In this document: piece by piece, positions 11,699 to 25,088 of the stretch
How positions within the stretch are numbered: position 1 is the first letter of the stretch
Layout of the letters: every line of letters begins with the position of its first letter
From: Auanema rhodensis
Taxonomy: Eukaryota > Nematoda > Chromadorea > Rhabditida > Rhabditidae
Length of the DNA: 64,000 nucleotides
Direction of reading: 5' to 3'
Assembly (NCBI GenBank): GCA_964057225.1
Contig: OZ059898.1
Span: 9,238,001-9,302,000 of the forward strand
The notes under the pieces: generated by a model
The model's database searches: none
Seen by the model: the letters and a program-made list of their open reading frames with translations, nothing else
What the model was told of the DNA's origin: nothing
Translations under genes and position numbers: made by a program

Positions 11699-14600
11699 TG
11701 TGCAACGAAAATCGGGTACTGTTTAACAGTTTAGCACATGAGCAATATATATTTATTACAACTGAAACTGAATACTTTAAAAATATGTATGTGAATATAA
11801 TTAAATATAAATACTAGCGATTTAAGGAATACGACGATATGACTAAAGTATATGACATCTAATGGTGGGGGCGGGTTTTGGCACATAGTCTCCTATTAGT
11901 CTTGCAAGTCCCCTCATGCCACTTGGTCCGCCCACTTGCCCTATTCTACACTGGCGGTAAGATGACCAGCAAATCTACCGCCTATAGTTTCACAAATAAC
12001 ACGAAAGACTATAACTCCCAATTACCGTATAAATATCAAAAACCAAAAGAATGTTTCGTTATAGAACAATAAATATCATTCAGAAATATATCATTACAAT
12101 ACCTAAGAACCAATCAATGCCAATAAGATATACCAGCCTAAGCTATATCAAAATATAATTCGAATTTAATCTTTTTCTTCATTTCAACAGTATTATGGTT
12201 CCAGTGGTATCAATAAATCAATGAAAATCTAGGTTTAAGAATTGAACAGTCAGGCTCAAAATGATCCATAGAACAAACGGCCATCGTTGCGTAAAAAAAC
12301 AATACAGAAACTCAAACGTGTTAGAGCGATCGATTTTAAAGATGAACGAGATAAGAAGTGATTCGTGAGTAGACAAATCAGCCTCATATCCTCAATTGAT
12401 TTGAAAATATTGAGGTAGATCACATATTGCTCGCGCCCATATGCGGTAGAAACATCACGTCATTGGCCTCGAATGAGGATATTGTGGGAATCTGGTTCCT
12501 ATATGTCTCAGGTAGAAGAAAAATGTGATGTTATTTGTTGATAATAATAGTATTCGTATATCATCAATTGGCTGAATGAACAATAAGATTAAGATGAGTT
12601 GTATAAATTGGTATAAGCAAAGAAAAGAAAACATTTGTTCTGATCAGTCTATATCCGGCATGGATGACCTGATTCTAACAATGAAGTATGGATTGTGCAA
12701 TAAATTAAAACGATTAAGAGCATACTGTTAATAAGTGTAGCAGTATCTTACTGCGAGCTGTGAACAATAGGATAACTGATTTACACTATATTGAGCATCA
12801 TAAATTAACCTGAGTAGCCATTTTGTTCTAATTTGATTGGAATCGTATTAATGAATGATTAATTGACTTTACCCCAAGTTGCACCTGAGAAACTATTCAT
12901 TCTTAATCGCTTTGTTATTTCGTATTATTAAGATCTAAACTAAGATTTGCATAGCTATAATTCGCATAAAGAATAAAGAAAAAGAGGGGAATAAGAGATA
13001 AAGAAAAAAATGAAAAGATTGAATGCACTTTTTGTTTATTTTACATGTTTAATGGAGAAAAAATTTTGTTTCTTTCAAATTTGATATATATGTATATGTA
13101 TATGAACCAATATTTTATAATTTTGTAAAGGAATAAATACTAAGAAGTTCACTTAAGATGTTTCAATCCGAGAAATAGCATTAAAGAATATAAACATTGA
13201 TTTCATAGTAAAATGATGTCTCTTCATTCCCATTGAGTCATCTTGTTGATAATTCCCATAAATGTCATAGCCATAAACAATTTCAACTAAAATATATCTT
13301 CTACTGTAACAATTTTCTTTATTTTTTCGTGACATCTTATTTTATATTTATACATTAGTTTGTCTTATTTGTTTGAGATGTTACTCAACAAACGACAAGG
13401 GTTAAGTTCAAAGTAGTTTCCGGTTGTTGTTAACTAATCCTTTGATAGACCCTTTGACCACAGAAGCATGGGAACCACTGATTCCAATGAATTTGTAAAC
13501 CTCTCAAGACAGATATATAAATAGAAATGTATTTTACTTGACAAGGATTAGTATCCTGAGTGTAAAACAATCGTCATCATTCTTCCAAAGGATTTTTAAA
13601 GATTATTGTGCAATTCTGAATGTTTTTTTTTTGGTTTTTTTTACATAGCATTTCAATTAAATAAACGTTTTTTCTTCAAATTAAATTACAATATAAGTTT
13701 ATCAAATGTCAACACTTTCCATAAAAGTGGAAATATGTAGAATATTCTCATTAAGTTTATTTAAAACAATAAAAATTTAACTTTTATATAAGAAATAACA
13801 TGAATACTTAACTCATGTTTCTACTGATCTTTGCTAACGGAATATACAGAGGATTAACCGTATTTGTCCTTTTTAAAAGAAAAGAAATTGGAAAATGGGA
13901 CACAATCTCACACATGTTGCCCAATTATGATGTGCCATTGGGCACGTAAGTGACAACTAGATCAGATTAACTATATGGTATTAAAGAAAGCGATGCTATC
14001 TATTCTACGGGAGTGTCTGCGGACAATTACCATTTGAATAGAAAGCTTCTAGCGGTATTTTTGAAGTTTACTTACGCAACCCAATGGCGTAACTGAATTG
14101 GGAAAAGAATACGTTATATTCTTTTTTTTAAAACGTTAATTATATGTTAGTTAAGCATAATATTGAATTAAACTATATTCCCTCATAATATTGAATAATA
14201 TTGAATAAATAAAGTTATAAATGAAAAAAAGTATTGTACCCCCTGTTGAGAAAAATTATAATTGAGCAATTATTTCGGTACTTAACCTTTACATCAAATA
14301 AAACCGTTCATCAGTTAAATAAAAAATAAATCAGTTTAATTAATAATTTATATAATTAGACTAAAGTTTATTGTAAATATTTTTATAAATATAAAAATAA
14401 AATTTGTCTTTAATATAATATTTTTTTCTGAAGATCATTGTTATACACTTACCGTATCCATCTAATATGTAAAGCTCAAATATAGCTGAAGTAAAAAATA
14501 GTTTGTTTGATATGTATTTATAACTTATAGGTATAATGAATAAAACAAACATATTTCAAACACAACATTGATATTTACGGCTCAAATGAGGAAAAGTTTC

Positions 14601-15068
14601 TGTTTGTATTACACTTTTCTTAATATCTGATGTTATATATGTGTCTTTTTTTTTTCGTCCAAATGAAATAAAAACAGTCAATTGTAAGAATTGAATTTAT
14701 TTAAATGAACTAAGTTTTTATCGTCAACTATCGTATATCTGATTTAACAAAGATAGAAAAGAAGCAAATCAGCTGTTTTTTTTTGTGCATATCATGTTTA
14801 AACATAGTTTTAACCAAATAATGTCTGCCGTTACTTATTTTTGAAATCGAATAAGCTATTCATATATACACATATATATTCTTAAGAATATTTACTTTGA
14901 TCGAAAAGAATTATATTCCCAGTATTATGAAATATATAAGAATATCTATATCCATTATGATAGTCTACGATATGTATGAATGTCTTATATAACATCATCT
15001 ATATAGATATATGTATGCATATGTCTTAACTATTAACGAATAGTAACAATTCCCATTTTTTTAAACAG
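11699..15068. other. Intergenic: divergent 5' flanks of Notch and unc-87
   Basis: About 3.4 kb separates the divergent Notch (-) and unc-87 (+) genes. It contains a G-rich patch at 11868-11876 and the two CSL sites noted separately. A 60-codon open frame on the minus strand (13153-13335) has mixed amino-acid use but no homology I recognise. Otherwise it is AT-rich with no exon I can support. Confidence 0.5.
12483..12490 (+). promoter_or_regulatory. CSL site in the Notch 5' flank
   Basis: TGTGGGAA lies about 0.8 kb upstream of the Notch start codon. A second, CATGGGAA, lies at 13467-13474, about 1.8 kb upstream. Both match YRTGRGAA exactly. Confidence 0.4.
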
Positions 15069-15124
15069 ATGATGACCACGGAAACAACCGTCAAAAGTTG
15101 GTGAATGACGATGATGATGACTAC
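15069..15124 (+). other. Candidate upstream alternative exon of unc-87
   Basis: A 56-base segment has a clean acceptor (TTTTTTTAAACAG) and a strong donor (GTAAGTC). Read in the frame that splices in phase 0 to unc-87 exon 2 at 16515, it gives an acidic peptide starting DDHGNNRQK and ending in a run of five aspartates plus Tyr. That resembles the DDY that precedes the first repeat in the main product. It would need a further upstream exon ending in phase 1 to supply a start, and I did not find one. Confidence 0.35.
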
Positions 15125-16367
15125 GTAAGTCTGAATATTTGTATTACACTTGCTTAATATCCGGTCTACAGGATCTCACTCATCTTTTGTTACTCTGCAC
15201 CACTTTCTTCTTCATCACTCGTTTGTCTGATCAATTGTCGTCAACATTGTCACTATCATCATGGTAGATGCCGTTTCTCGTCTATGAAGTCGTGTGTCTA
15301 GCATCCCACTTTCTATCATATCTTCTTATCTTTTTTGCATTGTCTAGTCCTATCTTACTCTATGCTTATCTGGGACAGCCGGCATCTTTTGTCAGCTAAT
15401 CGACGGTGAGCCACTCAACCATCAACCTTTTCTACCAATGTTGGCTGGCAGGATTTAGTGCAGATGATTTGTTGACTTATTTAACACAACAGAAAATAGC
15501 TCTTATAATTCTCGATTATTCATAAAGCTTGAGTTTACACAGTTTACAAAGAAGGAACCTGAAGATAAAGTAAAAAAAATTGGATAACAGTGAACGATTA
15601 TTAAAATCATCTAGTAAATCTAATGAGTAAGTAAAAGAAAAGAAATACATTGTTATAAACAAAATGGAATAGGATATACTACATCTATGGGTTATTACCA
15701 AATTTAAATCATTATTTTGGAAAATATATACAAATAACCAAATGTAAATAATATTGTATTCTTAAAGATAGTATTGTCGACATCAAATTTACATTCCTTT
15801 CTTTTAACGAGTTCTAAACAGACTTTAATCTTTCAACGCAAACCCTCACAAAAACTTATACAGAAACGAAAAATATTTTTTTACAGTATACTACTAGTTA
15901 TGTAAATATATATTGAGTAATATTTCTTATTTTACAGTATTGAGTTTTACCATCTATAACTGTCATTTATGATTCAATATTCATTTTTGACATATGAATG
16001 TATATTGTGTGGATGTCAAAAAAGTTAGGAAATTGTGTGGGAGTAAAGCTCAGCTTTTTCCTCTTTTTCTCTTTCAACCTCTTTTACGTACTCTACCTAT
16101 TTTATCTGTTCTCTTCAATATCCACATCTAAATTTTATCTCTCTACTTATTCTTCTTCTTCTCTCACTTTCATGGACTCTATTCTGTCGTACTGACTGTA
16201 TGTCAATCCATCTTGATTTCTCGTCGTCTAATGGATAAAGAGCAAAGCCTTCTTTTCTATTGTGTACAGAAGCTCTCAACCGGATTCACCTCCCATTTCA
16301 ACGCCTCTACGCCTCTACGTGGGATTCAGTCGAAACGCAGAGCCGCCACTGAGTAACAGCAAGCAAC
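15125..16367. other. unc-87 promoter and 5' UTR region
   Basis: This region is pyrimidine-rich, especially 16050-16160 and 16260-16330. Open frames there are low-complexity Phe/Ser/Leu strings and not genes. The sequence just before the start codon (16300-16367) is GC-richer and is probably 5' UTR. Confidence 0.45.
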
Positions 16368-18619
<2,252 letters not shown>

Positions 18620-18843
18620 ACTCTCGATTGATCACCTCTAGTTCCTGTAGCTCATTCTTCACAAAAACGTAGAATGTTTTGTACAGTAATGTCTTAAAAG
18701 ATTTACGTATCTGTTCTGTTTTGATTTAATGCAATAAAGTATATTAATCAACTATCCCTTGTGTTTCTATGAGATAAAAGAATCGAAATCAAAAAGAATA
18801 ACATAATAAGCAATGTTTCATTGGAAACAAAAACAACAACAAC

Positions 18844-19418
18844 TTAGGCCTTGACAGCGTACTTTCTTTTGGGGAAGTTTCTCTGCTTGGCAAGTTGCTT
18901 AGCAGACTTAAGTCCCTCCTCGTGCTTGGTCAAACGTCTTCTGATAGCACGGGTTTGCTTCTTGCGAAGATCAATTGGCTTGTACTTCTTGTTCTAAAAA
19001 AGACATTTAAATTAAAATCCATTTCTTAGTTTACTTACAGCGAAGAACTTTCTAAGCTCTTGCTTCTGGCTCTGGTTGATAACAGTCAAGATACGAGCGA
19101 TGTTCTTGCGAACAACACGGATCTTGGAAAGCTTGGAGGCAGCTCCACCAGTGACCTTTGATACCTAAAATATACGAGATTATAAAATTTTGAAAAAGTA
19201 TTTAAAAACAAAAAGATTTATAAAACACGCAAATAATATCCCTCTAGGAATAACCACGTAACAAAAATAATTACTACATGGAAAAAGTAGAGGTTCAACA
19301 AAAACCATACAAAACTACTAACCCTAAGGGATGACAGCTCAGTCTTCTGAGTCTCAAGCTCCTTCTCGAGCTCTTCCTTCTTCTTACCACGGAGTTCTCT
19401 AGCCTTGACCTTGGTCAT
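18844..19418 (-). CDS. rpl-35: 60S ribosomal protein L35 (eL35/uL29)
   Basis: Three exons (19323-19418, 19039-19164 and 18844-18993) encode 123 residues, exactly the usual eukaryotic L35 length. The N-terminus [20 protein letters not shown] and the C-terminal basic stretch ending [12 protein letters not shown] are characteristic. eL35 sits on the large subunit near the polypeptide exit tunnel. The gene converges on unc-87 with only about 220 bases between the stop codons. Its exons are visibly GC-richer than the flanks, consistent with codon bias in a highly expressed gene. Confidence 0.97.
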
Positions 19419-20310
19419 GATTTCCCTAAAATAGCTATTATAAACACTTTCTACAAAATCAACAGGAATAAAAAGTCAAAAATAATTGAAACAAGAATAT
19501 AATAACTTATTTCATCGAATAATTTATATAAAAAACAAAAACGATGCAGTATTGTAGAGGAAAATAAGTTTAGCCAGGGGGTAGCAATTTTCAGAATGTT
19601 CATACACAAATGCGTAGGTTACGGTAGTGTGTGAAGTATATTCAGGGCAATCGCGCCAGGACACTTTTACTGAAAATATTTTAAGGGCGAAACCTGCAAG
19701 CTACTAGTTTATCATTTCAAAATAGTTAAGAAAGTTCGAAATGTTCATATATTGTGTTTTTCATGTTTAATATAAAAATCAAACGCCAAATATAGTTAAT
19801 TGTTTTAATTATTTAACATTTACACATTTATGTAGTATACGTGATTTTCATTAATAAATAATTAGAAGTTGATGTATTAACGCTTTTTTCATAACATATT
19901 CAAAGGTAGGTTGGAAAATAATTTAATAAAAGCAAGTAGTATACATTTTTTTACGAATGGAAGCTTTATTATGGTCAATATAGCACATTTACAAACGTCA
20001 GGAAATAAATAAAATACACTACGAGATATAAAAGCATGCACATGCTGTCATACTACCAAGCGGAATGTTAAAAAACATTATCTACAGAAATTTTAGGCTT
20101 ATACACTTCATTGAACTATTTCTAGAATAAATTATTTTAAGATGACTTGAATGAAGTAACTAAACCTAGTTTTAAAACATTCAAGCGATAAAATGATACT
20201 CATGTGGAACATAGAAAATTCTTCTTTCTTTAAAAGAAAGTTTTTGCGGCTTTCAGTGCAAATTAAGCGGTTTCGTCAACTACAGTTGTTTTCCATGTTC
20301 CGTTAGCTAG
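19419..20310. other. Intergenic: rpl-35 promoter and unc-18 3' flank
   Basis: This is AT-rich sequence between two genes on the minus strand. I see no exon. The spacing of about 0.9 kb argues against an operon of unc-18 and rpl-35. Confidence 0.5.
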
Positions 20311-22674
20311 TCATTGCTCTTTAGGCTTATTCAAGTCTCGTAGATTGGTCAAAAACTTGTCGGGGGTGATGATTTGATCAGAACCTGAAAATAAGCATGA
20401 TGTTCCTTCAAATAAATTATACTTACCAATTATAACTTCCCATGGCTTTTTAACTTGGGTCACTTCATAAGCTGTTCTCATTTCGGAATAAGTTAGCCCT
20501 CCAACAATGTATATAATAAGGCGAGGCCCACTTCTGTGAGCAGACTGTTGTCCACGTTCTTTATGCCATTGTCCATAACGAGCTGAACTTGGAACTCTAA
20601 AAAACAAGAACATCAGTGTTATCATGTTCAAAAAGCACTAACCTATATTGTTGATTGACTTGTCTTCCGGCTAAGAATGGGAAGTGCTTGGAATCCAGTT
20701 TGTCATCTATAGCATCTTCCATAATATCCTTAAAAACCAAAATATAATTTTCGTCTTTTAAATAACTATTACCTTTAACAAAGGAACCCAGCGAGATGAT
20801 TGATAAACTTGCTCATGTGGTCTTTCCTTCCGAGTAGGATTCCAAACTTTCTTTCGGCCTTGCTAAATGTGTTTTTGAAAAAAAATTCATGACTATTAAT
20901 TATTACATCAGTAGTGATATTCAGACCAAGAAGACCAGCATTCGTAATTGTTTCTTTTTCAGCCATTGCAATATTTGCATGTTGCATCAGTTTGTTTAAA
21001 TTCTCATCAGTGATACCTAAAAGTTTGCTAAAATTTCATAAATTGTATAAACAATACCATTTTTGCTCAAAATGTACAAAATAATCAATCGGAGACGATC
21101 TTCCGTGCGAACAGCTGGATCAATGAGAAGAGGTACCATTATCTTCATAGGATCTTTTACACGTTCTCCTTCTACATCAATTTGAGTAGCAAGGTCCTAG
21201 AAGACAAAACATAACATAAGATAGGTTATTATTTATATTTACTTGTTCAACTTTGCAAAGCTTATCAACTCCGTTTTGATATTGTTTCATGCATTCTTCA
21301 GCAAGATGAAAATGAGTACTAAAAAAATAAATAAAAATTAAACTAAACTAAAATAATAAAAGAAAACCTGAATTTATTGAGTTCCTTCTGATACTGTGGC
21401 ATTTTTTTAATCATCATGGACAAATCTTTAATAGATTTTGCATCCGCTTTCAATCCAACTTTAGAATCGCTGAACTTCTTCAAACCTTTAGTGACCTAAA
21501 ATAATTTTTTAGTTTTGATAACATAGAATTGACACTCACATCTTGTGATACAACAGCAATATGTTTATGTCGGTTTTCCAACCAGAGATCATCGTTCTCA
21601 TCCAAAAGAACCTTAAGCTTAACTATTACCATGATTTCATTTTAATAATAACCTCTTTTTCTGTGGAATCATTTCCTCCAGTTTCGTAACGATAAACATC
21701 GTTTTCGATACCTAGCAAATCATAGCACATAGCTTGGAATGTAAGTTCATGAAGCAATGGAGTAACTGCATCGAATCCGCGATCTAAACAAAATTATTAT
21801 ATAAATGAAACAGATACCTAAATACCTATTATAATAAGTTGACTACGTGCTTTTTCTGCGCCTTCTCCCATGCTAGGATCATCAGCCTTATATGAATCAA
21901 GTTTTTGCTCAACAAGATGCCCGAGTTCAACGTTCCTTTCGAAGTCAAAGCGATATCTTAAAAACAACTTAAATACAGAATAATTTATACGTTAGATACC
22001 TGATGGATGGATATTCTCCAAGAGTTGCACAAACAGTTGCAATTTGCTCAGCGATTCTTTCTAAATTTACAGTTAATCCACCCTGCTTCTGAGCATTGTA
22101 GTAAAGGAAGAAAGTATCGGGTGAATCCAGTGTATATCCCTGACTCTCGTAAGGTGTGAATGCTACATTGATCTCTTTGAGAGTTTTGATAAATCTATGA
22201 ATTGAAAATATACTTGAAAAGAAAAAACTTTTGTAAAATGTACCGAGCTGCTGCGCTTTTACCTAGCTGAGTCATCAGCTGATCTGGACACGCTTCGGTG
22301 AAAAAAACGTGAGCATGGCGATATTGATTTCGAACAGTATAATCTTGAATTAACGCATCGATCTAAACAAAATATGATTTGAAAAACAAGCAAACAATAT
22401 ATACCGAGGATTTGGTAGGGGCCAAAATATAAATGGCGTCCAAACTTGGTAATGGTTCACGTTTTTTTTGTAAATCTTCAACAATTGTTACTCCTTCTTA
22501 AAAAAATATTTTTATTTTTTATCAGAAAATAGAATAGCTTATTACCTTCCATGATATCATGCATTTTACAGCATGCCGACATCATTCTCATTGCCAAACG
22601 GTCAACGATAAGAACATTCCAACCTCCCTGGCCTTCGCTTTTTTTGAGAGGACGAATGACATCATTTAGAAGTT
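20311..22674 (-). CDS. unc-18: UNC-18 / Munc18 syntaxin-binding protein (first exon not found)
   Basis: Fifteen exons in one frame: 22546-22674, 22405-22496, 22244-22362, 22000-22194, 21826-21956, 21653-21783, 21540-21611, 21368-21495, 21243-21318, 21058-21196, 20907-21016, 20773-20862, 20643-20728, 20427-20596 and 20311-20384. They cover the Sec1/Munc18 fold from [11 protein letters not shown] to the C-terminus, about 580 residues, close to the roughly 590 of the family. Landmarks are [13 protein letters not shown] near the start, LLLDEND-type [10 protein letters not shown] in the middle and [16 protein letters not shown] near the end. Sec1/Munc18 proteins bind syntaxin and template SNARE assembly for synaptic vesicle fusion. 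The first traced exon begins after an acceptor, with an in-frame stop just upstream, so roughly ten N-terminal residues lie in an exon I could not locate. Confidence 0.94.
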
Positions 22675-22768
22675 CTTAAATAAGCTAATAAGCTTTAAGA
22701 AAATTGGATAAGATTAGAATGGTTGACACTTTCATTTTATTGGTTTCGAACAACTAGTGCGGTTGAAT

Positions 22769-23608
22769 ATGGGAGACAGCCAAAAGTTAGAAGTTGTATT
22801 AAATCCACAAGAGCAAAGAATGAGGCAAATTAAAGAAAAGCTAAAGAAGAAGGAGCTGAAAAAGAAAAAAGGCATGCACGACAATAATATCGATATCCCA
22901 GGGTTAGTTCTACTTTTATGGGATGTTTCCAACTGAGCTACATAGCATTGCCGAATGGCAATACTGACACAGCCGTGGACTATGAATAATAGCATGTTTC
23001 ATATTTTGAAATTTAGAATGGATTACAACAGTATAATTGAGAAATGTGTTCAATTAAGCAATACAGGCGAAAAGATAATAATTGGAAAACATAATGAAGA
23101 ATCGGAAAAAAAAAAGTATAGTGAATATTGTTTAATATACAGAAAATACATTTTATACTAAATATTATCAACCAATATGAAACTGATAAGCAATTGCTTA
23201 AAAAAGTAGATCAAATAAGTCAATATGCAAATGAATTAAAGGTTATTTGAACTATCTTTTTCTTTTATAATTAATTTTATAAGCTTATAGGCTTCTATTT
23301 CTTTAAATAACGAAAATGTGTCAAAAGCTGAATGCTCTAGTCAAGCTGACGATCATATTATGAACGTTAAACGATTATTAAATAATATACATTACGAGGT
23401 TTTCAATAATATAAAAAAAATATATTAACATCCATTTCAGACTAAGCAAGCAGAGTTTCTTTTAAATAATGAGAATGAAGAAGAAATTATAAAATTACTT
23501 TGTTTAAGAATTTTACATATTTGCGCTGTTGTATTACATTTTATACTTTATGCCATAAGTGTATTAAGAGATTTGCTGGTGGACAAATTTGCAATAAAGA
23601 AGAAATGA
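22769..23608 (+). CDS. Unrecognised small coiled-coil gene with C-terminal hydrophobic segment
   Basis: The start codon at 22769 opens MGDSQKLEVVLNP followed by a very basic Lys/Glu stretch. That exon ends at 22902 (GG, then GTTAGT), and 23017 continues in phase with MDYNSIIEKCVQLSN. Further exons at 23290-23398 and 23442-23608 splice in frame and give an amphipathic coil (NVKRLLNNIH, KQAEFLLNNENEEE). This is followed by a hydrophobic helix (ILHICAVVLHFILYAISV) and a basic tail ending at TGA 23606-23608. The splice between 23115 and 23241 is unclear: a run of ten A sits at the putative donor, and the better-looking upstream frame of the next exon does not join in phase. I do not recognise the family. 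The gene starts only about 95 bases from the first traced unc-18 exon on the other strand, so it may lie inside unc-18's first intron. Confidence 0.55.
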
Positions 23609-25088
23609 TTTTTTATACCAAAAATACAACAAAAAATATTCAAATATGTATATATATATATATGTTCAACTTACTATGTCCAACAATTTGTTTAAGAGAC
23701 ATTATGAACAACGAATTAGGCTTTACCACACCAAATCCAAGTTCTAAAAGTAAAGAAAAACTAAATAGTACAAAAAATTAATAAGTTAAAAGATTAATAA
23801 TGTCACGAAGAACTCAATACAGTGTCAAAAAGCAAGAAGTATACTACTGTTATATAATATAATAGTTGTTGTACGCAAGGAATATACATTGTTCTACCGT
23901 ATCTAAAATAAGCTTTTCCTGTTTTATGTAATTATCGAAAAATTCATTGTTAAAATACATTTAAAATATGAATTTTACATAAATTTAAGGGTGAAGTGAG
24001 GTGAATAGACAAGAAAAGAGTTCGAACTGGCAGTGACTATGGTCGACATGGCAAATATGGACGCGAAGATCGATACGGCACAGCATCATGGGAAGGCACT
24101 CTGCTATTTTGTGGCAATATCTCGGAATATGCACAAGCTTTGCAGGCCCCTGGTGGTAGCTAGTATGCTATAGATTTTTCTTACTTTTCTATAGGCTAGG
24201 ATGAACTAGGAAGTCGAGAAAAGACAAATACACAATGAAACGATGCTGCTTAAGTTAAAAGACTTAGAGGGGAGTAGGGAGAAAATAAATGTTTGGACGC
24301 GTGTTGTCATATATGTAAATATCAAAAGACTTATAATTTTAAATGAATGTTAACAAATTTTATTTCAAAACATATAAGTTACAAATCCATTAAAAATTTT
24401 TAAAATCATAGTTTTATAATTAAATGAATAGTTTTCGAGTTAATTAAAAGAAACGAATTAGATAATATTATTATGACGAAATAATATTAATACTATAGCC
24501 GCAAAATGTTGAAAAAGAAATAATACTGTGGATTTTAGCATGAAAAACGAACATATGATCTTTATTATACATCTATTGGTTTTTTTTTCATATTGATCCA
24601 TCTGTACAAGCACAATATATATATATATACATATATAAATACATATAATATGTACGTTTGAACAGAAGAGGCGAGTAGAAATATGTATGGTTTTGTTCGG
24701 AGAAAGATACTTAAACTTAAAGTTAACACGAAAATGCATTTCAAAGATATTATGTAATAGTTTTATAAATTAGACAACGATATTTTGTTTTGTTATTTTG
24801 TTAAATAACTTGATATGATATATGTTTTAGGACTTCTTTCAATACTGATTAAAAAGATTTGAAATCCTAATTCTCTTTTTTTTCCAAATTACGTAGACAA
24901 TTTTTTGGATTTCTTGTTTGATCAAATGATAATAAATGACGAGGTTTGCAATATTGTTTCTGTGATTCGTATCCTGTGGTCTTTCGTGCTCTCTTCTAAT
25001 AGCACATCATCTCAAAAATTTCTTATAGTGTAATAGTCGAGCAATGGTTTAAAGAGCCAGTAGAATCGACTATTTATTCTTCTCTACA
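23609..25088. other. Intergenic with one orphan coding-like island
   Basis: This is mostly very AT-rich, with TA microsatellites near 23646 and 24617. The exception is 24016-24164, described separately. No other exon is supported. Confidence 0.45.
24016..24164 (+). other. Orphan exon-like island
   Basis: This GC-richer island sits in AT-rich surroundings, follows an acceptor-like GTGAATAG, and stays open on the plus strand until TAG at 24162-24164. The reading KKRVRTGSDYGRHGKYGRED looks like real protein. It could be a 3' exon of the gene at 22769, a fragment, or a decayed exon. I found no donor joining it in phase. Confidence 0.3.

Noticed and set aside
13153-13335. 60-codon minus-strand open frame in the Notch 5' flank
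   Set aside because: It has mixed amino-acid use, but no signal peptide, no recognisable motif and no splice support. It is kept only as a note in the intergenic entry.
16016-16195. Hydrophobic plus-strand open frame upstream of unc-87
   Set aside because: Low-complexity pyrimidine tract with no splice sites in phase; probably promoter sequence.
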